From the NCBI GenBank assembly GCA_013214975.1, contig JABSPR010000054.1, forward strand, positions 1-6,711: a stretch of 6,711 nt of DNA, written 5' to 3'. Below the pieces are notes generated by a model. That model made no database searches and was not told the DNA's origin. It was given only the letters and a program-made list of their open reading frames with translations. The DNA is from Flavobacteriales bacterium. GTDB taxonomy: Bacteria > Bacteroidota > Bacteroidia > DT-38. This document shows positions 1 through 5,368 of the stretch, in pieces. The position numbers and the translations under genes are program-made. The stretch's first letter is position 1; each line of letters begins with the position of its first letter.

Positions 1-2
1 AA

Positions 3-347
3 TACAAAATGGCAAGTACTAATTTGCATTTATACCCAGGAGAACAAATTAAAAAGGCAGGTAATTACATTCTAAGAAACGACAGTAATAAGATCGGCAT
101 CTCGTTTAATTACGACCGAATAGAATCTGAAACAGCATCTTATAGTAATGATGAGCTAGAGGACATTGCTAAATCGTTGGACGTTAAAAACTTCAATATA
201 GACAAAGAATTAAGTAGCCTCTTTACTGGTGGTATGGCAGATTTGAGTAATAGCAGAACATTGTGGAAACTATGTAGTATTTTTGCTATCGCGTTTTTTG
301 CAATAGAAACAATACTGTTAAGGTATTGGAAAACCGAAAAAGAGTGA
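3..347 (+). CDS. C-terminal part of a BatA-like membrane protein (5' end outside window)
   Basis: The reading frame is open to the left edge, so this is the tail of a longer protein; the ATG at 9 is probably an internal methionine. About 114 residues are visible. The soluble part contains a Tyr-Pro-Gly turn, an ISFNYDRIES segment and a YSNDEL segment. It is followed by one hydrophobic helix (about residues 85-105 counted from the ATG at 9) and a short basic tail, giving a C-terminal membrane anchor. This layout, with an 'N-Y-D-R-x-E-S' strand and a final 'LW..-FF-IE-LLRYWK' helix, is typical of the end of Bacteroidota proteins that begin with a BatA-type double-transmembrane domain, which often lie beside a dihydroorotase-family gene. 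That family call is recognition from memory, not a search. The stop codon lies 2 nt before the next ATG, so the two genes are likely co-transcribed. Function is unknown. Confidence 0.6.
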   Translation, partial: YKMASTNLHLYPGEQIKKAGNYILRNDSNKIGISFNYDRIESETASYSNDELEDIAKSLDVKNFNIDKELSSLFTGGMADLSNSRTLWKLCSIFAIAFFAIETILLRYWKTEKE

Positions 348-349
348 AC

Positions 350-1621
350 ATGGAGATCTTAATTAAGTCGACCAAAATAGTAGATCTCAACTCCCCATTT
401 CATAATAAAAAGATGGATATCCTTTTAAAGGATGGAGTAATTAAAAAGATCGAAAAAAGCATTAAGCCATCTGCGAAATGCATTGTTTACGATAAGAAAA
501 ACCAACACCTCTCCCCTGGCTGGTTCGATATGAAAGCCAATTTTAGAGATCCGGGGTTTGAGCACAAAGAAGATTTAGAATCGGGTAATAGATGTGCTGC
601 CAAAGGCGGATTTACTGCTGTGGCTTGCATGCCATCCACCAATCCACCCATCCATACAAAATCGCAAGTAGAATACATCAAGAACAAAACAGCTTCGATG
701 ATTGTTCAGGTATATCCTGTAGGAGCTCTTTCGGATGAGTTAAAAGGAAAAGACATATCGGAAATGTACGACATGCATAAATCTGGTGCAATCGCTTTTT
801 CGGACGACAAACTACCCATCAAAGAATCAGGTTTAATGATAAGGTCTCTGCAATACGTGCAAGGTTTTGGTGGACTTATAATTTCTTATCCAGACGATAC
901 AAGTATATCCAATGGAGGAAAAATGAACGAGAGCATGGCTAGCACTAGTCTTGGACTTAAAGGAATTCCATCCATTGCAGAAGAAGTGATGATAGAAAGA
1001 GATTTAGCTCTGATTGAATATACGCAAGGACGAATGCACTTCTCTACCATCTCTACAGCAAAATCGGTTGCGTTAATTAAAGCAGCAAAAAAGAAAGGAT
1101 TAAAAGTTACTGCAGAGGTTTCAATCAACAACTTAACTTTCGATGACTCAAGCATAGAATCTTTCGATAGTAACTACAAAGTTGTTCCTCCTCTTAGAGG
1201 GAAAAAGGATATTACAGCATTACTTAAGGGAATTAAAGAAGGAACAATCGACACGATCTGTTCGGATCATTGTCCGGAAGACGTAGAAGAAAAAGATAAA
1301 GACTTTCAAGATGCCGCACCTGGAATGATTGGATTAGAAACGAGTTATCCGCTAATCAATAAAGCTCTTAGCGACAAAACAGATCTAGCGGAAATCGTCA
1401 GGATTATGGCTACGAACCCAAGAGAAGTACTGGGAATTGAAGTTCCTACCATCGATATCAATCAAAAGGCTGAGCTTACCTTATTCGATCCAAAGTTAAA
1501 ATGGACATATGCAAAAGACGGTATTGTTTCTAAGTCAAAAAATCATCCTCTCGTAAATTCTGAGATGATTGGTAAACCAATTGCTATTTTTAACCGTAAC
1601 AAACACACAGACTGTAACTAA
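350..1621 (+). CDS. Dihydroorotase-family protein, probably non-catalytic (metal ligands lost)
   Basis: A 423-residue amidohydrolase-fold protein of the long (class I) dihydroorotase type, with a small beta-domain (residues 1-55), a TIM barrel, and a C-terminal beta segment. The family signatures PGWFD, FRDPG, EDLESG, GGFTAVACMPSTNPP, SDHCPED and PGMIGLET are all recognisable. ATG at 350 is preferred over the TTG at 326 because it removes overlap with the upstream gene and follows a purine-rich stretch. The usual metal-binding H-x-H after the first strand is K62-A-N64. The barrel histidines expected near residues 180 and 233 are Tyr and Thr, and the PHH segment reads INN near 259-261. Only the barrel Asp (D306) remains. 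True dihydroorotase closes carbamoyl-aspartate to dihydroorotate in pyrimidine synthesis and needs zinc, so this copy is unlikely to catalyse it. Non-catalytic dihydroorotase homologues are known to act as structural partners of aspartate transcarbamoylase; that role here is inference. Automatic annotation would call it pyrC. Confidence 0.85.
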   Translation: MEILIKSTKIVDLNSPFHNKKMDILLKDGVIKKIEKSIKPSAKCIVYDKKNQHLSPGWFDMKANFRDPGFEHKEDLESGNRCAAKGGFTAVACMPSTNPPIHTKSQVEYIKNKTASMIVQVYPVGALSDELKGKDISEMYDMHKSGAIAFSDDKLPIKESGLMIRSLQYVQGFGGLIISYPDDTSISNGGKMNESMASTSLGLKGIPSIAEEVMIERDLALIEYTQGRMHFSTISTAKSVALIKAAKKKGLKVTAEVSINNLTFDDSSIESFDSNYKVVPPLRGKKDITALLKGIKEGTIDTICSDHCPEDVEEKDKDFQDAAPGMIGLETSYPLINKALSDKTDLAEIVRIMATNPREVLGIEVPTIDINQKAELTLFDPKLKWTYAKDGIVSKSKNHPLVNSEMIGKPIAIFNRNKHTDCN

Positions 1622-1631
1622 ATCTGCGTAT

Positions 1632-2045
1632 TTGATTAAAAGTATTATTACCCTTTTATTTTTCACCTTAAGCTATTCCGTATTTGCATCGAACGATTGC
1701 AATTGCAAGGAATCGGAGAATCTATTCAAAGAAGTGAAGCGATCTAAAGCTGTATTTATTGGTAAAGTAGAAAGCATAAGGCTCTTTAACTCATCTAATA
1801 AAACAGACAACAAATACACAATAGTTAAGGTAAGACGCATTAATCATTACAAAGGGGAAATTTCCAAAACGATAGAAGTCCGTTTTACTGAAAACTGTGC
1901 ATTCGAAATGGAGAAAGGCGAGTCTTACCTAATCTTTGGGAAAATGAAAAAGGGAATAGTAATTACCGATAGGTGTACTCGTACTAAACGCGTTATTGAC
2001 ACGCCAGACGACATAGAAATTCTTAAGAAAATTTACGGCGAATAG
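1632..2045 (+). CDS. Small secreted NTR/TIMP-like (OB-fold) protein, hypothetical
   Basis: A 137-residue protein if translation starts at TTG 1632. No ATG exists in the frame before the coding region. The TTG gives a textbook signal peptide: MIK, a hydrophobic core, then SVFA followed by Ser (likely cleavage after residue 19). It also sits only 10 nt after the preceding stop. A TTG at 1569 would place a long overlap inside the upstream gene and bury the signal peptide. The mature part has C23-x-C25, a 'VFIGKVESI' strand, 'HYKGE', C89 followed by a 'KGESYLIFG' strand, and C115. This Cys-x-Cys start, strand-rich body and later cysteine pair resemble the netrin/TIMP-like OB fold found in secreted bacterial proteins. 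The fold assignment is from pattern only and the function is unknown. It probably shares a transcript with the gene before it. The gap to the next gene is 54 nt. Confidence 0.6.
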   Translation: MIKSIITLLFFTLSYSVFASNDCNCKESENLFKEVKRSKAVFIGKVESIRLFNSSNKTDNKYTIVKVRRINHYKGEISKTIEVRFTENCAFEMEKGESYLIFGKMKKGIVITDRCTRTKRVIDTPDDIEILKKIYGE

Positions 2046-2099
2046 ATATTATTCCGACATTTAAGCTTTGAATAATCAACGAAATACCACAACCGGATA

Positions 2100-3479
2100 A
2101 TGAACTCGGACTTACCGTCGATCAATAAATCTGATTGGAAAACAGCCTTAGAGTCAATTTCTATTAAGTACCATAAAGTAGGTGCTTGGTGTGCATTTGC
2201 ATTCAATCTAATATTTAGTATCAGCGATTATTTTATTATGCCTGAGCATTGGTTACAGTTCTTTATTATTAGATCTGTTCTTTCTCTAACCATTTTGGCA
2301 AGCATCTTTGGTCATAAGTTCTCCATTATTAAACACGAAGTAATGATTGCCACTGCGGTACTCCTTATATCAGTTGAGAACGCATACTTATATAGCGTAA
2401 TGGATGTTGAGATGTTTCAGCAACACACTTTCGCTTATATTGCTTTGTTTATTGGCTGTGGCATGCTCGTTTTATGGGAGAAGGTTTACTCAATCGTAAT
2501 TGTTATAGCAAACATAACAAGCGGCTTAGTATTATTTCCAATATTCTCACCACTCACTTTTGATGAGATTATGGCTAATGGTGGATTACTCACTTTGTCT
2601 GTCTCAATTTTTACCATCTTTCTTATTAGTACGCGATACAACCTTACGGTAAGAGAAATAAAAGCAAGACTAGCCCTATCCGAATCTAATGAGCAGTTAG
2701 CCATTCAGAAAGACTTGGTAGAAGAAAGAAGTCAAGATATAACTGCTAGTATCACCTACGCTAAACGAATACAGGATGCCATCCTTCCTCCTATTAAACT
2801 TATAAAAGATCACTTGCCGAATGCATTTGTTTTGTTTAAGCCGAAAGACATTGTTAGTGGAGACTTTTATTGGTTAGGGGCAAGGGGTGATAAAATTTTA
2901 TTTGCCGCCGTTGACTGTACAGGTCATGGTGTTCCTGGCGCTATGGTAAGCGTAATTGGACATAACAGCTTAAACAGAGCAGTTCGTGAATTCGGATTAA
3001 CAGAGCCAGCTAAGATTCTTGATAAGCTAAATGAACTGGTAAAAGAGACGTTCGAAAAATCGGAGGATGAGGTTCGAGACGGAATGGATATTGCCATTTG
3101 CAGTTTGGATAAAAAATCTGGCAGCTTAGAATTCTCAGGAGCTAACAATCCTTTATTTCTGTTGCGAGATGGAGAAGTAATTGAAACAAAAGGCGACAAG
3201 CAGCCAATTGGTAATTATGTAAAAACTAAGTCGTATTCAAATCATAAAATAGAAACAAAATCTGGCGACATGCTTTACATCTTTTCAGATGGCTATGTAG
3301 ATCAATTTGGTGGCCCGAAGGGAAAGAAATTTAAAGTTAAGCGGATGAAAGAGCTCATGATCGATATCCATAGAAAGAAAATGGAAGATCAAAAAAGGCT
3401 GCTCAACAAAGCCTTTGAATTATGGCGTGGAGATCAAGAACAAATCGATGATGTTTGTATTTTCGGCATTAAACTGTAA
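2100..3479 (+). CDS. Membrane-anchored PP2C/SpoIIE-family serine phosphatase
   Basis: A 459-residue protein. The N-terminal half has six predicted membrane helices (roughly residues 29-46, 53-71, 82-100, 109-126, 129-149, 161-179). A charged, probably coiled-coil linker (about 183-215) leads to 'SITYAKRIQDAILPP', the standard lead-in to Bacteroidota SpoIIE domains. The phosphatase domain covers about 225-459, with the metal-binding acidic residues in SGDFYW (D255), VDCTGHG (D272), SDG (D397) and the terminal IDD (D450-D451); GVPGAMVS, GANNP and GDKQPIG are also intact. Such enzymes dephosphorylate Ser/Thr on partner proteins, commonly anti-sigma-factor antagonists or other switch proteins. 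No partner kinase, STAS protein or sigma factor is visible here, so the pathway is open. The membrane part shows no recognisable extracellular sensor domain and could be the sensor itself. An AAGCTTTG at 2063-2070 is one base from the Bacteroidota TAnnTTTG promoter box, which would fit its own promoter, but no upstream box is evident. Confidence 0.88.
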   Translation: MNSDLPSINKSDWKTALESISIKYHKVGAWCAFAFNLIFSISDYFIMPEHWLQFFIIRSVLSLTILASIFGHKFSIIKHEVMIATAVLLISVENAYLYSVMDVEMFQQHTFAYIALFIGCGMLVLWEKVYSIVIVIANITSGLVLFPIFSPLTFDEIMANGGLLTLSVSIFTIFLISTRYNLTVREIKARLALSESNEQLAIQKDLVEERSQDITASITYAKRIQDAILPPIKLIKDHLPNAFVLFKPKDIVSGDFYWLGARGDKILFAAVDCTGHGVPGAMVSVIGHNSLNRAVREFGLTEPAKILDKLNELVKETFEKSEDEVRDGMDIAICSLDKKSGSLEFSGANNPLFLLRDGEVIETKGDKQPIGNYVKTKSYSNHKIETKSGDMLYIFSDGYVDQFGGPKGKKFKVKRMKELMIDIHRKKMEDQKRLLNKAFELWRGDQEQIDDVCIFGIKL

Positions 3480-3525
3480 AAAAAGCAAACACACAAATCA
3501 CTGATTACCAGAAAAAAAATAATTT

Positions 3526-3557
3526 TTAACCGTTTATAATCGACTATAAACGTTTAA
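3526..3557. repeat. Inverted repeat resembling a tyrosine-recombinase core site (13-6-13)
   Basis: Left arm TTAACCGTTTATA (3526-3538), centre ATCGAC (3539-3544), right arm TATAAACGTTTAA (3545-3557). The arms match at 12 of 13 positions, with the inner eight perfect. Inward-facing A/T-rich arms around a 6-bp centre are the layout of XerC/XerD-type dif sites and other tyrosine-recombinase crossover sites. It lies 57 nt upstream of a broken tyrosine-recombinase gene, where attachment or resolution sites are often found. As a hairpin it could alternatively be a terminator for the phosphatase gene 46 nt upstream, but the stem is AU-rich, has little GC, and lacks a downstream U tract. It could also be a regulator-binding palindrome. 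Confidence 0.45.
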
Positions 3558-3614
3558 TACTTGTTTAGGTAATGTATCATTTTCTATTCTCGTGGTTCAC
3601 CATTAAATGAACTC

Positions 3615-3991
3615 ATGAGAAAGCTTACCAAATTTATAACCTTAAGACATTTAATAGTCGATAGCAGAATGCACATTGGCTTTGAATTCAAAACCGATCC
3701 GTTGCTTCAAAAACTTATTGGCACATTAACTAATGTTGGATGGTCTGAGGAATTCAACATGTCTTATGTAATTAACAATCCAAAGAATGTAGAAGAGATC
3801 TTTAGTACCTTCAGAGGAATTGCTTGGATTAACACAAAATACTTTTTCAAAAACCGTCCGGCAAACAACCTCGATGCACAAGAAGATCTTTCTAGCTTAA
3901 AGCATAGAGATATTAAATATGAGAGAGCTTGTCCGCTTGACTACATTGCAAATTAGAATCGCTTCGTTATGCAAAGAGTACAGCAACTACC
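3615..3991 (+). pseudogene. Tyrosine recombinase (phage-integrase family), N-terminal fragment, frameshifted
   Basis: The frame starting at ATG 3615 encodes about 113 residues that match the pattern of the N-terminal arm domain of Bacteroidota tyrosine recombinases: 'SRMHIGFEFKTD', 'LLQKLIGTLTNVGWSEE', 'YVINNP', 'IFSTFRGIAWI'. It stops at 3954-3956 after CPLDYIA. In another frame the sequence resumes as LESLRYAKSTATT (3953-3991), which is exactly how the SAM-like core-binding domain of such recombinases begins. A single lost base, probably an A at 3951-3952, therefore explains the frameshift. Nothing of the catalytic domain (R, K, H-x-x-R, Tyr) follows, because the sequence switches directly to transposase. 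About one third of a normal 280-390 residue recombinase remains, so it cannot be active. It probably once moved or resolved a local element. Confidence 0.65.
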
Positions 3992-4665
3992 TAACTATTG
4001 CAGACTCCTTCAGTCGATTTGTGTTCTCTTCTAAAGGTTTATACTCGAAAAACTATATGTCTGTCAAAAAAGAATTTACTCGTGTATTTAAAAAGTATGG
4101 AATGCCACATCAAATCCATACCGATAATGGATCTCCTTTTGGCTCTACTAGAGCGCTTAAAATATTTACACAACTTTCATATTGGTTTATTGACCTTGGC
4201 ATAATGCCAGTATTCTCTGATCCAGCTCATCCTGAGCAAAACGGAAGACATGAAAGAATGCACAAATACCTTAAAGCTGAATGTGCTATGCCTCCTGCTT
4301 TCAACCTTACAGGACAACAAAGATCAATGAATCACTTTGTAAAGTAGCACAACACTGTTAGGCCGCATGAAGCCTTAGAAATGAAGACTCCTGAAAAAGC
4401 ACACATATACTCTAGAAGAAAGTTTCCAAACATAATGCAAGACTATCAGTATGGTCATGAGATTAAACTAAAATATGTAACTAAAAATGGAGCTCTCAGA
4501 TGGAAGTCTTTCTATTGGGTATATCTTAGTAGGGCTCTTGTAGGTAAACATGTTGGAATACATGAATTAGGAAATGGTATTTGGAAAGTATTCTATAGAG
4601 AGATATTTTTAGGATATATAAATGATAATTTTTATTTAAATATAAAGGTAACGGTATCAGGTTAA
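3992..4665 (+). pseudogene. IS481-like DDE transposase, 5'-truncated with an in-frame amber stop
   Basis: From about 3992 the frame reads LTIADSFSRFVFSS, then KKYGMPHQIHTDNGSPF, LSYWFIDLGI and HPEQNGRHERMHKYLK. After an in-frame TAG (4345-4347) it continues as HNTVRPHEALEMKTPEKAH, then RWKSFYWVYLSRALVG and 'GNGIWKVFYREIFLGYI' to a TAA at 4663-4665. This is the integrase-type DDE core of IS481-family transposases. The second catalytic Asp (HTDNG) and the Glu (NGRHE) are present. The first Asp (usually in W..DFKG) and the whole helix-turn-helix N-terminus are missing, so roughly the first 150 residues are gone. The TAG falls where the family usually has a charged residue before the (Y/H)N..RPHEAL motif, so a GAG-to-TAG or AAG-to-TAG point mutation is the simplest cause. 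It is inactive by both lesions. Confidence 0.75.
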
Positions 4666-4708
4666 CAGACAATATAGTGTAAACTATGTGCCTTGCACAA
4701 CTGTCAAC
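4661..4708. repeat. Multi-hairpin segment after the IS481-like remnant
   Basis: GTTAACAG (4661-4668) and CTGTCAAC (4701-4708) form an outer inverted repeat with one mismatch. They enclose two further small palindromes: ATAGT-GTAA-ACTAT (4674-4687) and TGTGC-CTT-GCACA (4687-4699, sharing one base with the first). Together these could fold as a branched structure in single-stranded DNA or RNA. It overlaps the last bases of the transposase frame and therefore is probably part of the insertion-sequence 3' non-coding end. The outer edge of the element cannot be fixed because the matching left end has been deleted. It does not fit the GTTRRRY/RYYYAAC core rules of integron attC sites. Confidence 0.35.
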
Positions 4709-4747
4709 TATCTCCCTTTACGTACATTACCAGACTCTAACAAAACA

Positions 4748-4761
4748 TACCCGTTCGGGTA
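4748..4761. promoter_or_regulatory. Predicted HipB operator O1
   Basis: TACCCGTTCGGGTA is a palindrome with 6-bp arms and a 2-bp centre, about 90 bp upstream of the HTH gene. It is the first and most symmetrical of three similar sites, and starts 41 bp before the next. Autoregulation through palindromes upstream of hipB is established for HipB-type proteins (E. coli sites have TATCC-N8-GGATA); that these particular sites are bound is inference. Confidence 0.65.
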
Positions 4762-4788
4762 CCCTAAATGTAATTTTATATCTTTTCA

Positions 4789-4802
4789 TACCCGAATGGG
4801 TA
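4789..4802. promoter_or_regulatory. Predicted HipB operator O2
   Basis: TACCCGAATGGGTA has TACCC/GGGTA arms with a 4-bp centre. It lies where the upstream (-33) promoter element would be relative to the predicted -7 box at 4821-4828. It starts 41 bp after O1 and 40 bp before O3, close to four helical turns, so bound dimers would face the same side of the DNA. Confidence 0.65.
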
Positions 4803-4820
4803 CACTTTTAATAAAATGCG

Positions 4821-4828
4821 TATATTTG
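4821..4828 (+). promoter_or_regulatory. Predicted -7 promoter box (TAnnTTTG) for the hipBST operon
   Basis: TATATTTG matches the Bacteroidota housekeeping -7 consensus TAnnTTTG exactly. It ends 22 nt before the hipB ATG, so transcription would begin at about 4833-4836, inside operator O3, with a leader of roughly 15-18 nt. No good TTTG -33 box is visible at the expected distance, where O2 lies instead. Confidence 0.5.
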
Positions 4829-4842
4829 TACCCGAAAGGGTA
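4829..4842. promoter_or_regulatory. Predicted HipB operator O3, over the transcription start
   Basis: TACCCGAAAGGGTA directly abuts the -7 box and ends 8 nt before the hipB start codon. A protein bound here would cover the predicted transcription start, so this is the site best placed for direct repression. Confidence 0.65.
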
Positions 4843-4850
4843 TAATATCT

Positions 4851-5060
4851 ATGAAATTAAGTCAATTCGTAAAAAGAAAAAGAAAGTCTCAAAATCTCAC
4901 CCAAGAAGATTTGTCGTTCAAAGCTGGTGTGGGTTTACGGTTTATTAGAGAACTAGAACGAGGTAAAAAGACATTGCAAATGGATAAGGTTAACCAAATC
5001 TTATCCCTATTTGGACATGAACTTGGCCCCCTACCAATAAGCAGAGATGAAGAAAGCTAA
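4851..5060 (+). CDS. hipB: HipB-like XRE-family HTH antitoxin/repressor
   Basis: A 69-residue protein that is nearly all one Cro/C1-type helix-turn-helix domain (about residues 3-58). It opens with LSQFVKRKRKSQNLTQEDLS, then AGVGLRFIRELERGKKT as the recognition region, and ends in GHELGPLP plus a short acidic tail. This is the pattern of small Y4mF/HipB-type antitoxins that lack a long C-terminal tail. Known HipB proteins dimerise, bind palindromes in their own promoter and, together with toxin partners, repress the operon. Three matching palindromes lie directly upstream. The ATG at 4851 starts 8 nt after operator O3. The gene overlaps the next one by 14 nt (5047-5060), which implies translational coupling and tight stoichiometry. 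The alternative is a plain transcriptional regulator without antitoxin role, but the gene order argues for a toxin-antitoxin module. Confidence 0.88.
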   Translation: MKLSQFVKRKRKSQNLTQEDLSFKAGVGLRFIRELERGKKTLQMDKVNQILSLFGHELGPLPISRDEES

Positions 5061-5364
5061 AGTGTACAGGCATAAAAATTGGGCTGGAACATTAATCGAG
5101 GATGAAGAAGGTTACCAATTCCAGTATGAGCAGTCGTATTTGAACAAAAATGATGCTGAGCAAATAAGCTTAACTCTACCTCTTAGCGGCAACGCTTATC
5201 ACAGCAAAATACTGTTTCCATTTTTCGACGGTCTAATTCCCGAAGGATGGCTTCTTGATATTGTTCAAAAAAACTGGAAATATAATCCCAGAGACAGAAT
5301 GAGTATTCTACTTGTTACATGTTACGATTGCATCGGGGCAGTCTCAATTGAACCAATACAATAA
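5047..5364 (+). CDS. hipS: HipS-like protein (stand-alone HipA N-subdomain 1)
   Basis: A 105-residue protein equal to the N-terminal subdomain of HipA kinases and nothing else. It has a VYRHKNWAGTLIED start (the family's 'V..n...vG.L' strand pair), LTLPLSG, 'LFPFFDGLIPEGWLL', and CYDCIGAVSIEP at the end. In the three-gene HipBST system of E. coli O127 this small protein, not HipB, is the main inhibitor of the kinase. By order and size this gene should do the same; that is inference. It starts inside the end of hipB (14-nt overlap) and stops 4 nt before the kinase ATG. It is not simply a piece of a broken hipA: its C-terminus ends at the natural subdomain boundary and the kinase has its own start and N-terminal motif. 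Confidence 0.82.
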   Translation: MKKAKVYRHKNWAGTLIEDEEGYQFQYEQSYLNKNDAEQISLTLPLSGNAYHSKILFPFFDGLIPEGWLLDIVQKNWKYNPRDRMSILLVTCYDCIGAVSIEPIQ

Positions 5365-5368
5365 AATC

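Noticed and set aside
886..1155. Minus-strand open frames inside the dihydroorotase and phosphatase genes (for example 487-687, 886-1155, 2486-2704, 2924-3199)
   Set aside because: They lie wholly inside well-recognised genes on the other strand and show no family pattern of their own.
4345..4347. Programmed readthrough or amino-acid insertion at the TAG
   Set aside because: The element already lacks its N-terminus and first catalytic Asp, so a simple nonsense mutation in a dead gene is enough.
4661..4708. Integron attC site
   Set aside because: The outer arms do not satisfy the RYYYAAC/GTTRRRY core pattern, and no integron integrase or cassette array is seen.
4748..4842. Three short repeats at a regular 40-41 bp step as a mini CRISPR array
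   Set aside because: Each repeat is only 14 bp and palindromic, lies over a promoter and has no cas genes nearby; operators explain it better.
4688..4948. An open frame of 86 codons between the IS remnant and hipB
   Set aside because: It runs through the three operators and overlaps hipB in another frame, with basic, low-complexity translation and no family pattern; it is a by-product of the repeats and of hipB.
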